Below, one piece after another: positions 7,755 to 16,187 of a stretch of DNA of 22,078 bases (position 1 is its first letter; every line of letters begins with the position of its first letter). The notes beneath the pieces were generated by a model. The model ran no database searches and was not told the DNA's origin. It worked only from the letters and a program-made list of their open reading frames with translations. A program made the translations under genes and the position numbers. The DNA comes from JABDGC01 sp964466595 (GTDB taxonomy: Bacteria > Pseudomonadota > Gammaproteobacteria > DSM-16500), in NCBI GenBank assembly GCA_964466595.1, contig CAYXNR010000039.1:1-22078 (forward strand). The letters run 5' to 3'.

Positions 7755-9652
7755 TAGCGATTTCTCGGAGCTCTTCGAGCTAAGGAAGAATGTGGTCCAT
7801 TTTGTTCGGGAGGCTTAAAGCTTGGTTTAAAAAAGGGAAGTGCTTTTTTGCCAAGCACGAGATCAGGAAGATAGGAATCTATTTCTTTGAGCTTGGCTAA
7901 GAGAAGAGCTTCATTTTGAATGAGGATCTTATGCTCCTCAGGACTTTTAATGCTCAATTGTTCTAAAACCTCTTGCAAGCGGTAGCCGCGTTGTTCCAAG
8001 CCTCGATGGAGAAGTCTTAAAGCGTGAATGCGTTTTGTCTTAGTTTGTTCGGGCAGTTGTCGAAAAAAACAAAGATCTCTTAATTCTAGATTAATTAATT
8101 CTAGCCGATCTTCTGGCTTTGAGGTTAGCAAATTTAAAGTGTGCATCAGCTGCCCGGTACGGCCCTGCTCTAAGAGACGAGCACCATCGTCCTTTTTCAT
8201 TGTTTCCAAAATACTGTGACAACTCTCATCAAGCTTCGCGTTCTCCAATACGCCTTTAAATTTTACTAAGAGCTCAACTTTTTTCTTTTTTGTCTTTGTG
8301 GGTAAAAGCCATCTGGATTTTATTTCGGCTGATAATTCAGCTATTTTTTTATCTATATGTAAGTTGACCAGCCGTCGCTTATAGTCTGAGAAGCTGTTCT
8401 GTTCAGATTTTTTAGTCTCTGTTGCTCCATTGGACTGAGCAACAAAAAGCTTGCCTAAGGAGAACCATCGTTCCCTTAAAAAGGCTTGTTTAAAATCAGG
8501 CTTTTCTTCTGCTCTGCCAACAGCTAACCCCTGCCGCTCTCTTTGCTGTCTTAACTGCTGTCTTTGCTTTACTATTTCTAGAGTATAAGGATAACGTTCT
8601 GGTTGTTCGATTTCGTAGCCAAGACTCTCTAGCCACTCATTAAATTCCATAACTATCTTTGACAGTGGAGCAGAGACCAGATAGCCCTCTTTCAGATAGC
8701 ATTTACTCTCTACATAATCCGCAAATAAATACCAATCACGTAGTATTAAATTAAGTTGACGAGCAGCAGCAAGCAAGTGAGGTTTCATTACTTTATTGGC
8801 AGAAAGCCAGCTAGCCGGTAAGGATTGCAGCAAAGCGCGGAATAAGCCCTCACCTTGATAGATAATTTTAATGAGTTTAATTAAGCTCTGCGTCCTGGTT
8901 GCCTCCTTTGCTTTTTTCAAAAGCTGTTTGACTACATTCAAGGTTTTTTCAAGTTCTGCCGACAGTGGGACTAAAACCGTGGCACCGGACAAATCGTGTA
9001 AAATTGTTTCACAAGCTGCCGTGATATTCTCCATGCCTATTCTTTTAAAACTTTGTAAAGTGATCGGTTGCTGAGGCCACAATCCGAGGTGCCCTTTCCA
9101 GATCCTACCCCGCCGTTTATATGTATCTACAAAAGAATTGCTATCAAACTGTTGCGCCATTGTTTCTAAGGGAGCAAGTAAGTTCCTCCAGCCTCGCAAT
9201 TTTCGCAAAGCAGGTAAATAACCCAAAAAAGCGCCCAATCTTAAATTAACCATCCCTTGTAAAAAATGGCTAGCATAAGCAATTAAGCTAATTAACTCTT
9301 CTTTCGCGCCATCGACCCCTGACAAAAAAGCAGTGATTTTTCCCCATATTCCTTTTTCACCTAATTCGCTAAATTGTTGAAAAAGATACTCTGCTCGATC
9401 CATCATTTTTTGAAAATCGATTAAAAGATTGAGCACAGCTTGATAGTAAAAAAGCATATCCTGTGTTGGTGTTGCAAAAAGATAACGACCCTCCGCATCT
9501 CGTGGTCCTTCTTCAAGGGCTAGTTTATAAATTGTAGGATCGAGCAGCGCTTTGAGTGCTTCGCGTAATTGGACTTCCAGATCGTTGGCAATATTTTTTA
9601 TCTGAAGCGGGAGACTTGGCGGGGGACTTGGCGGATAAGCCCTTTCACGCAT
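7754..9652 (-). CDS. Large helical protein of unknown function, coupled to tadA
   Basis: I do not recognise this 632-residue protein. It starts with a basic segment and a proline-rich stretch (PPSPPPSLP), then is predicted by eye to be almost wholly helical, with Leu/Gln/Lys/Arg-rich, coiled-coil-like runs (RQQLRQQRERQ near residue 370). No transmembrane segment, signal peptide or catalytic motif is seen. I take the ATG at 9652 rather than the GTG six bases upstream because the AAGAGG ribosome site fits the ATG. It forms a two-gene operon with tadA. A Legionellales-specific cytoplasmic or secreted protein is possible; function is unknown. Confidence 0.75.
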   Translation of the reverse strand: MRERAYPPSPPPSLPLQIKNIANDLEVQLREALKALLDPTIYKLALEEGPRDAEGRYLFATPTQDMLFYYQAVLNLLIDFQKMMDRAEYLFQQFSELGEKGIWGKITAFLSGVDGAKEELISLIAYASHFLQGMVNLRLGAFLGYLPALRKLRGWRNLLAPLETMAQQFDSNSFVDTYKRRGRIWKGHLGLWPQQPITLQSFKRIGMENITAACETILHDLSGATVLVPLSAELEKTLNVVKQLLKKAKEATRTQSLIKLIKIIYQGEGLFRALLQSLPASWLSANKVMKPHLLAAARQLNLILRDWYLFADYVESKCYLKEGYLVSAPLSKIVMEFNEWLESLGYEIEQPERYPYTLEIVKQRQQLRQQRERQGLAVGRAEEKPDFKQAFLRERWFSLGKLFVAQSNGATETKKSEQNSFSDYKRRLVNLHIDKKIAELSAEIKSRWLLPTKTKKKKVELLVKFKGVLENAKLDESCHSILETMKKDDGARLLEQGRTGQLMHTLNLLTSKPEDRLELINLELRDLCFFRQLPEQTKTKRIHALRLLHRGLEQRGYRLQEVLEQLSIKSPEEHKILIQNEALLLAKLKEIDSYLPDLVLGKKALPFFKPSFKPPEQNGPHSSLARRAPRNR

Positions 9653-9663
9653 AAACACCTCTT

Positions 9664-9692
9664 TTGTGTATTTAAAAAATAAAGCTTATAAT
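9664..9692 (+). promoter_or_regulatory. Probable xseA promoter
   Basis: TTGTGT (9664-9669) and TATAAT (9687-9692) are 17 bases apart, with xseA starting 58 bases later. The -10 is perfect and the -35 matches four of six. The 98-base gap between the divergent genes must hold both promoters; I could not place the minus-strand one. Confidence 0.45.
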
Positions 9693-9750
9693 TTTAAGCT
9701 GAGACATTATAGCAGCAAAAAAAATAAAAGCACTTCAGACAAGGATAAAC

Positions 9751-11121
9751 ATGCTCCATTCAAAGCAAATACCTCTACTTGAAGAACCAAATGAAAATAT
9801 TTACACCGTGAGTCGGCTCAATCGAGAGGCTCGCCAAATTTTGGAAGGCTGCTTTCCAGCTGTATGGGTAGAAGGTGAGCTGTCTAATTTTAAAGCCCAT
9901 AGTTCGGGACATTGGTATTTTTGCTTGAAAGATGCACAGGCTCAAATCAACTGCGCCTTCTTTCGTGCACAAAATCGAAAAATCAATTTTAAGCCGCAGG
10001 ATGGCTTGCATGTCAAAATACGCGGCCAAGTGAGTTTATACGAGGGTCGCGGCTCTTATCAGATTATTGTAGACAGCATGGAGGAAGCAGGCCAAGGCAA
10101 ATTGCAGCAAGCTTTTGAGGCTTTGAAAAAACGCCTGGCCGAGGCCGGTCTTTTCGATGCTGCTCATAAAAAACCCCTTCCCGCTCTTCCCTGCAGTATC
10201 GGCGTTATCACCTCTCCGACAGGTGCGGCAATTCGAGATATTTTAAGTATTTTAAAACGGCGCTTTCCCGCCATCCCTGTAATCATCTATCCAACGCTAG
10301 TCCAAGGAGAGGCTGCAGCAGCTGCTATCGCTCAAGCAATTCAAGCTGCCAACCGCCGCAAAGACTGTGAGGTTTTAATTTTAGCTCGAGGCGGTGGTTC
10401 TCTTGAGGATTTATGGCCCTTCAATGAAGAAATAGTCGCGCATGCTATTTATCAAAGTGCACTTCCTCTGATTAGCGGTATTGGGCATGAAATTGATTTT
10501 ACCATCGCTGATTTTGTGGCTGATAAAAGAGCTCCTACACCCTCAGGGGCAGCAGAGCTCATCGCGCCTGAGCGTCGCGAATTATGGCTTGCGCTTTCAC
10601 AAAATAAGCGACACCTTATTAAACAAATGCAAGCCCTACTTCTGCCTTTGCAGCAGCAGCTAGCTTGGACTCAAAAAAACTTAGAGCAGCAGCATCCTCA
10701 GCGAAAACTAGCTGAAAAAGCGCAATTACTCGATCACTTCGAAATTAATTTAGTGCGTTTACAACTTCAGCTGCTGCAAGAGCGTCAGGCTAGTCTGAAA
10801 ATGAGCTCCGCTAGACTCTTAGGTTTAACGCCGGCTCATCGAATCAAGCATCAATTGCAGTATTTAAAGCTAGCGCAAGAGAATTTTAAAAATAAGATGA
10901 GTGCGGTAATCCACCACCAACAACTCCAATTGAGCAACGCCGCCGCCACACTCGATGCCCTCAGTCCACTTCATACGCTCGGCAGAGGCTATGCTATTAC
11001 AACGCGCCAAACCGATCAGCAGGTTTTACGCTCGGCAGAAGGGCTACAAAAAGGAGATAAAATTAATGTGCGTTTGAAGAAAGGTTCTTTGGATTGCGTG
11101 GTAGAGGAGGTCAAACCTTAG
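9751..11121 (+). CDS. xseA: Exodeoxyribonuclease VII large subunit
   Basis: XseA with XseB forms exonuclease VII, which degrades single-stranded DNA from both ends. The 456-residue protein has the N-terminal OB-fold DNA-binding domain (residues ~15-115, with FPAVWVEGELSNFKAHSSGH and GRGSYQIIVD), the catalytic domain (IGVITSPTGAAIRDIL, LILARGGGSLEDLWPFNEE, ISGIGHEIDFTIADFVADKR, APTPSGAAEL), a long coiled coil (~290-400) and a C-terminal segment (LGRGYAIT). Length is normal. The ATG follows an AAGGAT ribosome site. XseB is not in this window. A perfect palindrome lies 10 bases past the stop. Confidence 0.97.
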   Translation: MLHSKQIPLLEEPNENIYTVSRLNREARQILEGCFPAVWVEGELSNFKAHSSGHWYFCLKDAQAQINCAFFRAQNRKINFKPQDGLHVKIRGQVSLYEGRGSYQIIVDSMEEAGQGKLQQAFEALKKRLAEAGLFDAAHKKPLPALPCSIGVITSPTGAAIRDILSILKRRFPAIPVIIYPTLVQGEAAAAAIAQAIQAANRRKDCEVLILARGGGSLEDLWPFNEEIVAHAIYQSALPLISGIGHEIDFTIADFVADKRAPTPSGAAELIAPERRELWLALSQNKRHLIKQMQALLLPLQQQLAWTQKNLEQQHPQRKLAEKAQLLDHFEINLVRLQLQLLQERQASLKMSSARLLGLTPAHRIKHQLQYLKLAQENFKNKMSAVIHHQQLQLSNAAATLDALSPLHTLGRGYAITTRQTDQQVLRSAEGLQKGDKINVRLKKGSLDCVVEEVKP

Positions 11122-11131
11122 CAGTCTCAAT

Positions 11132-11188
11132 TGTCATCCTGAGCGAAGCGAAGGATCCCTAAGATCCTTCGCTTCGCTCAGGATGACA
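11132..11188. repeat. Perfect 26-bp palindrome after xseA
   Basis: The left arm (11132-11157) and right arm (11163-11188) are exact reverse complements across a five-base loop; core motif CCTGAGCGAAGCGAAGGATC. I recall this as a widely dispersed bacterial intergenic palindrome. It lies between the convergent xseA and the small coiled-coil gene, and its RNA hairpin could stop or stabilise both messages, though no U-tract follows. Confidence 0.85.
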
Positions 11189-11224
11189 GCACCTCGCTCA
11201 GATGGCAGCGCCTCGCACCTAGCT

Positions 11225-11458
11225 TTAGGCGGCGTTGGCTTCTTCTTGAAGGAAAAGATGTTCACTGGGAGAATCAGCAAAAGAGGTGGCATCGAGTAAG
11301 GCCATTAAATCTTGTAGCTTCTTGCTGTTATTTTCTTTTTCCGAACGAAGACTAAGGTTTTCATTTTTTAAGTGCTTTAACTCAGAACGTAATCTTTCCA
11401 TCTCAGTTAAAATGTTCATCGTCTTTTCTTCTAGTTTTTGCAAAATATTTTCCGTCAT
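11225..11458 (-). CDS. Small coiled-coil protein, ZapB/TIGR02449-like
   Basis: The 77-residue product is one long coiled coil: MTENILQKLEEKTMNILTEM, then LKHLKNENLSLRSEKENNSKKLQ, with heptad leucines. This resembles ZapB and the related TIGR02449 family, small proteins that bind ZapA or the division ring at midcell. The start is the internal ATG at 11458, because AAGGGA lies eight bases before it; a longer reading from 11494 lacks this. zapA is not beside it, so assignment to a division role is inference from form only. SlyX-like is the main alternative. Confidence 0.6.
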   Translation of the reverse strand: MTENILQKLEEKTMNILTEMERLRSELKHLKNENLSLRSEKENNSKKLQDLMALLDATSFADSPSEHLFLQEEANAA

Positions 11459-11551
11459 TGTATTTCCCTTCATATGATATTGATGATTAACCATCTTAAT
11501 AAAAATTGATATAAAAATCCAAGAAATTATCTCCGTAATTATCCTGCTTGC

Positions 11552-13084
11552 TTATACTTTCGGAATAAAAGCAACGGCGGCGTCAGAATCGTCTATGTGG
11601 AATAAGCGTTCTCCAACAGTGGGGGCTACGGTAAACATTTGATATTCGGGTAACAATTGCTGAAGCAAAGCCCCATAACGTTTGCGGCTAATAAAAATAG
11701 TTGCCTTTGGTTTTTTGGTTAAAAGCGGCCAAGCCTGCACCAAGCTGAGTAAACTTTGATGCTCACGGTCTCCTATAAGGCCTTGAACTTCGATCTGCGG
11801 CGGTAGGTGTAAATAAAAACTAAGCTTGCTTTCTGAATCTAATAATACAAATTGCCAGGGTTGTTGTGCTTTTACAGTCCTGAGTTCTTTTTGTAACTCT
11901 GTAGCAAAATAACGCGGGCCGCCCTGCGCATAAAAGAGGGGCTGCAGAAGACCAAAAAAAGTGAAAAAGATTAAAAAGAAGGAAAGAACCACAGGAGCGC
12001 ACCAGCGCTCTCTTAGGCCTCCCTTTTTGAGGCCTGAATCAAGCCAATCTGCTGTTAGCAAAATAGCAAAAGGAAGCATCGGTAATACATAATAGCTACG
12101 ACGGGATCCACTCAGGGTGAAAAAGACAAAAAGTAACAAGAGTGCCCAAACCATCCATTTAGAATTCCAGTTTAGCTCCCGCCAACGTACAGTTAAACTG
12201 CCTAAGGCAGGAATAAAAAAAATAGTCCAGGGCAGCAAATAAATAGGTAAAAAAAGAAAATAAGTATAAATAGGATCTTTATGATCAAAGGGCTGAAAAT
12301 ACCGTAAGAAATTTTCACGATAGACTAGGTATAGCCCGTTTTGACTATATTCCCCACCGCCCCAATAGGAAGAGCCCATGAAAGGTAAAATATAAATAAT
12401 AAGCGCTGGGATCAGAGCGAGAAAAAGACGACTATTTAAATGATTTTTCCAGCGCCCTTGATGCAAGAGATCGGGTAAGATAGCTAAAATAGGAACAACA
12501 GCACCGACCAAGCCTTTGCAAAGCGAGGTGAGGGCTACAATCAAAAAGAAAATAGCATAATTAATCCATCCTGTTTTATCTCGTTTTTCAAAATACCAAC
12601 AAACTGCTGCGAGAGAACCGGCCATATTTAAGAGATCTGCGCTACTCACACGGGACCAAAATATAAAGTAAAAAGTGGTTAAAAGCAGCCAAGCAGAGAG
12701 CAAGCCAAAATGCTTATTTTTTAAACGAAAACCGAGTCTGTAAAGAGAGAACAGTGCAAGCAAGCCAGCCACAGCTGAGGGCAAACGTAAAGCCCAGGTG
12801 TTCAGTTGACCGGTGATTACAGAGACTAAGGCGATTAGCCAATAGGAAAGTAGCGGCTTATCATAATAATTTTGCGTGCCGAGATAGGGATGGAAAAAAT
12901 CATGCCGGAAAAACATCCCACTCACTATATCTGCCCAACGATGTTCCTGGGTCCATAATTCACGACCGCCTAGCATGGTGAACAATAAAAGAACAGCTGC
13001 AAGCAGTAAATAAGATAAGCGCGTAGAAGGTCCCCATAATAAGGCGGCCAACCTAGCGCGTGGCATTGTTTGCTCAGACTTCAT
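11552..13084 (-). CDS. ArnT-like GT39 family membrane glycosyltransferase
   Basis: This 510-residue integral membrane protein has about ten to twelve hydrophobic helices and the layout of the GT-C/GT39 (ArnT, PMT) family: a first helix (~22-40), then a periplasmic loop with GRELWTQEHRWADIVSGMF and the conserved YYDKPLLSYWLIAL segment. Such enzymes move a sugar from undecaprenyl-phosphate to lipid A or another acceptor on the periplasmic face. The C-terminal ~110 residues form a soluble domain. Substrate cannot be told from sequence; in Gram-negative bacteria with no other evidence, lipid A aminoarabinose or another LPS sugar are the usual candidates. It diverges from dapA. Confidence 0.85.
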   Translation of the reverse strand: MKSEQTMPRARLAALLWGPSTRLSYLLLAAVLLLFTMLGGRELWTQEHRWADIVSGMFFRHDFFHPYLGTQNYYDKPLLSYWLIALVSVITGQLNTWALRLPSAVAGLLALFSLYRLGFRLKNKHFGLLSAWLLLTTFYFIFWSRVSSADLLNMAGSLAAVCWYFEKRDKTGWINYAIFFLIVALTSLCKGLVGAVVPILAILPDLLHQGRWKNHLNSRLFLALIPALIIYILPFMGSSYWGGGEYSQNGLYLVYRENFLRYFQPFDHKDPIYTYFLFLPIYLLPWTIFFIPALGSLTVRWRELNWNSKWMVWALLLLFVFFTLSGSRRSYYVLPMLPFAILLTADWLDSGLKKGGLRERWCAPVVLSFFLIFFTFFGLLQPLFYAQGGPRYFATELQKELRTVKAQQPWQFVLLDSESKLSFYLHLPPQIEVQGLIGDREHQSLLSLVQAWPLLTKKPKATIFISRKRYGALLQQLLPEYQMFTVAPTVGERLFHIDDSDAAVAFIPKV

Positions 13085-13130
13085 GATTTTGTGTCACCTT
13101 AAAAATAGCAGGATGATAAAGGCAGATCGC

Positions 13131-13164
13131 TTTACAACTCAAGGTCGATACTACTATAGTAGTA
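13131..13164 (+). promoter_or_regulatory. Palindromic operator-like site before dapA
   Basis: TACTACTATAGTAGTA (13149-13164) is a perfect 16-base palindrome between the divergent glycosyltransferase and dapA genes. A possible -35 (TTTACA, 13131-13136) and -10 (TATAGT, 13155-13160, 18-base gap) overlap it. It could be an operator for dapA, or a chance AT palindrome. Confidence 0.35.
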
Positions 13165-13188
13165 GGCATTTTACGCTGAGGAGGATCT

Positions 13189-14076
13189 ATGTTTCAAGGC
13201 AGCATGGTGGCATTGGTCACACCCATGCAACAAGATGGAACCATTGATAAGGCAGCACTCCGACAATTAATTGAATGGCAGGTTCATTCTCACACCCGTG
13301 CTTTGATTATTGCCGGTTCGACTGGCGAAGCTGCTACACTTCATCATGAAGAACAAGATGAACTCATCCGCTTTGCAGTAGAACAAGCAGCCGGTCGCCT
13401 ACCGGTGATTGCTGGTACGGGTTCTAACTCAACCGAAATCGCTATCCAACTGAGCTTGAACGCTCAAAAAGCAGGAGCCGATGCCTGTCTCGTGGTCACG
13501 CCATATTATAATAAGCCAAGCCAAGAAGGTCTCTATCAACATTATAAAACGCTTGCAGAAAAAACAGCGCTGCCACTTATTTTATATAATGTGCCCGCAC
13601 GTACTGCCTGTGATCTCCTACCTGAAACCGTAGAACGTTTAGCAAAATTGCCGCAGATTGTGGGTATTAAAGAAGCTACTGGAAAACTAGAGCGGGTTCA
13701 GGAAATTCGGAAACGCTGTGGCTCTCAGTTTGCAGTGTATAGCGGTGATGATGCCACCTCACTTGAATGGCTATTACAGGGAGCAAAAGGGGTTATTTCT
13801 GTTACCGCAAATATTGCCCCTCTCAAAATGGCTAAGATGTGCGAAGCTGCTTTACAAGGTAATTTACAAGAAGCAGAAAAGCTCAATAAAGAATTACTGG
13901 GTTTACATCAGAAGTTATTTGTTGAATCGAATCCTATCCCCGCTAAATGGGCTCTCGAGCAAATGGGTCTCATCCAAGCAGGCATCCGTTTACCCTTAAC
14001 CAAGCTTCAGTCTCGCTATCATGCTGAGGTAGCAGAAGCCATGCAAGCAGCAGGAGTGATTTTAGAACATGTCTAA
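13189..14076 (+). CDS. dapA: 4-hydroxy-tetrahydrodipicolinate synthase
   Basis: DapA condenses pyruvate with aspartate semialdehyde, the first committed step to diaminopimelate and lysine, feeding peptidoglycan. The 295-residue barrel keeps the key residues at their E. coli positions: Ser44-Thr45 in GSTGEAATL, Tyr107 in TPYYNKP, Tyr133 and Arg138 in ILYNVPART, and Schiff-base Lys161 in GIKEAT. Length is typical. A strong GAGGAGG ribosome site precedes the ATG. It overlaps the following lipoprotein gene by eight bases, the dapA-bamC arrangement of gammaproteobacteria. Confidence 0.97.
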   Translation: MFQGSMVALVTPMQQDGTIDKAALRQLIEWQVHSHTRALIIAGSTGEAATLHHEEQDELIRFAVEQAAGRLPVIAGTGSNSTEIAIQLSLNAQKAGADACLVVTPYYNKPSQEGLYQHYKTLAEKTALPLILYNVPARTACDLLPETVERLAKLPQIVGIKEATGKLERVQEIRKRCGSQFAVYSGDDATSLEWLLQGAKGVISVTANIAPLKMAKMCEAALQGNLQEAEKLNKELLGLHQKLFVESNPIPAKWALEQMGLIQAGIRLPLTKLQSRYHAEVAEAMQAAGVILEHV

Positions 14077-14335
14077 AGTAAAACTGTTTTTTATATTGCT
14101 AGTGCTTCTCTTTCTATCTGCTTGCTCCCATTTCGCAGATAGCAACCGAATCTCACCGCCTGCTGATACCAAGAGTATTGCTTCTTTAAAAACACCGCCG
14201 GGGATGGCGCTTTCCTTTGATACACTTTATCCTATCCCTCAAAGCAGCTATTCGAGTAAGATCACACAGGTTGATATTACCCCGCCCAGCTTAGATATCA
14301 ATAAAGCTGCTGGCCGAGGTTGGTTTTCGTGGTAA
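14069..14335 (+). CDS. bamC: Short BamC-like outer-membrane lipoprotein
   Basis: The 88-residue protein has a lipoprotein signal: basic start, hydrophobic core, lipobox LSAC with Cys19 as the lipidation site. The mature part contains LKTPPGMALSFDTLYPIP, which matches the style of the extended BamC N-terminal region that binds BamD. Together with its place overlapping dapA, this supports a BamC-like accessory lipoprotein of the outer-membrane assembly machine. It is far shorter than E. coli BamC (~340 residues) and lacks both helix-grip domains. The stop is clean with no sign of a lost frame in the following 12 bases before the tRNA, so this may be the natural short form rather than a broken gene. 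Confidence 0.65.
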   Translation: MSKVKLFFILLVLLFLSACSHFADSNRISPPADTKSIASLKTPPGMALSFDTLYPIPQSSYSSKITQVDITPPSLDINKAAGRGWFSW

Positions 14336-14346
14336 AGCATTCAAGA

Positions 14347-14437
14347 GGAGAGGTACCGAAGCGGTCATAACGGCGCCGACTCGAAATCGGATGGGGAGTT
14401 TTATCCTCCCACGCGGGTTCGAATCCCGCCCTCTCCG
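14347..14437 (+). tRNA. tRNA-Ser (anticodon CGA)
   Basis: The acceptor stem pairs GGAGAGG (14347-14353) with CCTCTCC (14430-14436), with discriminator G at 14437. The anticodon loop CTCGAAA at 14380-14386 gives CGA (14382-14384), reading UCG. A long variable arm follows, as class II tRNA-Ser requires, then the TpsiC arm with GGTTCGAATCC. CCA is not encoded. The accessory island begins right behind it. Confidence 0.95.
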
Positions 14438-14504
14438 GGATTAAAAATTATAAATGCAATCAATTAACTACAGTCAAGTCCATCTAAAAACCCGATTTTT
14501 AGCC

Positions 14505-14576
14505 CAGCATAATTACCTATAATTCATACAGCATGATAAACTATAAATAATACAGCATAATTACCTATAAATTATA
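14505..14576 (+). promoter_or_regulatory. Three 24-bp tandem repeats before the Fic gene (operator candidate)
   Basis: Three direct repeats of exactly 24 bases start at 14505, 14529 and 14553. The first and third share CAGCATAATTACCTATAA; the middle is diverged (CAGCATGATAAACTATAA). The last ends 12 bases before the Fic ATG, so they overlap any promoter of that gene. Such arrays are usual binding sites for an autoregulator; the AbiEi-like N-terminal region of the Fic protein itself is the obvious candidate. Confidence 0.8.
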
Positions 14577-14588
14577 CGTGAGAAACCC

Positions 14589-16157
14589 ATGACCTCTCCC
14601 TCGGAGAAATTAGCTGACTCACTTGCAGCCTTAAAAAAGCTTCAAGACCAAGGCATGATAGCTATTCAAGCTAAAAATCTTTCGCGCACACATCGCGAAC
14701 GGTTAATAAAGAACGGTTTTTTACAAGAAATTATTAAGGGTTGGTATCTACCCTCCAAACCAGATGAGCCCAAAGGCGAGAGCACGACCTGGTATGCCTC
14801 GTTCTGGGAATTCTGTGCCGCGTATCTAAATCAACGCTTCCGTGATAAATGGTGTCTATCACCAGAACAGTCTCTCTCCCTACTCGCAGGCAACTGGACA
14901 GTGCCGAGACAACTTTTAATCCGATCGCCAAAAGGAAACAACAAAGTCACACCGCTACCCTTTCAAACCTCTCTTTTAGACGCACGCTTAAATATGCCCA
15001 AACACAAGGAAGTTAAAGTATTAAACGGCATGCGCATTTTCTCTTTGCCATCCGCGTTAATTTCTTGCGGACCTCGATTCTTTTCTCAAAACACGAGCGA
15101 TGCCCGCACCGCACTTTCTTTAATTCGAGACGCCTCTGAAATCCTTGGACCGCTCTTAGAAGGAGAACATAGCGTTATTGCAGGCCGACTCGCGGGAGGA
15201 TTTCGCAATATCGGACAAAACCAAATAGCGAATGAAATTATCAAAACAATGGCGGCGGCTGATTTTGATGTCCGTGAAACGGACCCCTTTCATGAAGCCC
15301 CAAAAATATCAATCCTCAATCGAGAACCGTCTCCTTACGTTAAACGCTTGCAAATTCTTTGGCAGGAAATGCGACAAGCTGTTCTGCAGAATTTTCCAAC
15401 TCCTTTTGGACAGCCTGTTAATATCGAAAACTATCTAAAAAATGTAGAGGAAATATACATTACAGACGCTTACCACTCCTTGTCCATAGAAGGTTATCGA
15501 GTCAGCGAAGAACTCATTGAACGCGTACGCACAGGTTCCTGGGATCCAAGTAATTATAAAAAAGACAAAGATCAGATTGAAGCGCTCGCAGCAAGAGGAT
15601 ATTGGCAAGCATTTCAGGTTGTAAAAAATAGTATAAAAAAAACTCTCGAGGGCGCCAATCCTGGTAAGATTTTTGAGGATGACCACAGAGACTGGTATCG
15701 TGAAATGTTCGCCCCTAGTGTTAAAGCTGGCATTCTCAAGCCAAGCGATCTCGCAGGATATCGAAATGGCCTTGTATACATTCGCCGCTCCATGCACGTT
15801 CCTCCAAACCCTGACGCCGTGCGTGACCTCATGCCAGCCTTTTGTGAGATTCTGCAGAATGAAGTGGAACCCACTGTACGCATAGTGCTTGGACACTTCT
15901 TTTTTGTTTATATTCACCCGTATATGGACGGTAATGGACGCATGGGGCGTTTTCTAATGAATCTCATGTTAGCCGGAGGCGGATATCCCTGGATCGTTAT
16001 CCCTGTAGACAAGCGGAGCAATTATATGGAAGCACTCGAAAAAGCAAGCACGCATCAAGATATAGTGCCCTTTAGTAAATTCTTGGCCAATCTCGCCATT
16101 CAGCGTATGGAAGGCAAAACCTTTGCTCTTCGATATAAAAAGAAAGGGAAAGCCTAA
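14589..16157 (+). CDS. Fic family protein with AbiEi-like N-terminal region
   Basis: Fic enzymes transfer AMP or another nucleotide phosphate group to a target hydroxyl. The 522-residue protein has the complete catalytic motif HPYMDGNGRMGR at residues 443-454, with His443, and an inhibitory-helix motif SLSIEG (Ser297, Glu301) ahead of it, so it is an autoinhibited class II type. Residues ~10-60 (AIQAKNLSRTHRERLIKNGF) look like a winged helix-turn-helix, and ~60-200 (WCLSPEQSLSLLAGNWTVP) resemble AbiEi-type antitoxins. That suggests a self-regulating Fic protein. A weak GTGAGAAA ribosome site precedes the ATG; the three tandem repeats sit just upstream. No partner antitoxin is adjacent. Target is unknown. 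Confidence 0.88.
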   Translation: MTSPSEKLADSLAALKKLQDQGMIAIQAKNLSRTHRERLIKNGFLQEIIKGWYLPSKPDEPKGESTTWYASFWEFCAAYLNQRFRDKWCLSPEQSLSLLAGNWTVPRQLLIRSPKGNNKVTPLPFQTSLLDARLNMPKHKEVKVLNGMRIFSLPSALISCGPRFFSQNTSDARTALSLIRDASEILGPLLEGEHSVIAGRLAGGFRNIGQNQIANEIIKTMAAADFDVRETDPFHEAPKISILNREPSPYVKRLQILWQEMRQAVLQNFPTPFGQPVNIENYLKNVEEIYITDAYHSLSIEGYRVSEELIERVRTGSWDPSNYKKDKDQIEALAARGYWQAFQVVKNSIKKTLEGANPGKIFEDDHRDWYREMFAPSVKAGILKPSDLAGYRNGLVYIRRSMHVPPNPDAVRDLMPAFCEILQNEVEPTVRIVLGHFFFVYIHPYMDGNGRMGRFLMNLMLAGGGYPWIVIPVDKRSNYMEALEKASTHQDIVPFSKFLANLAIQRMEGKTFALRYKKKGKA

Positions 16158-16187
16158 AGCGATGAAAAAGCAACGACGAAAGCCAGG

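Noticed and set aside
14347..14437. tRNA-Ser as an integration site for the adjacent island
   Set aside because: The island does begin right after the tRNA, but there is no integrase and I find no second copy of the tRNA 3' end downstream in the window, so attachment at this tRNA cannot be supported.
14505..14576. Tandem 24-bp repeats as a CRISPR array or replication origin
   Set aside because: Units are contiguous with no spacers, only three in number, and there is no Cas or Rep gene; their position against a start codon fits an operator better.
15435..15917. 160-residue minus-strand open frame inside the Fic gene
   Set aside because: It lies wholly within the strongly supported Fic coding region, including its catalytic motif, and resembles no protein.
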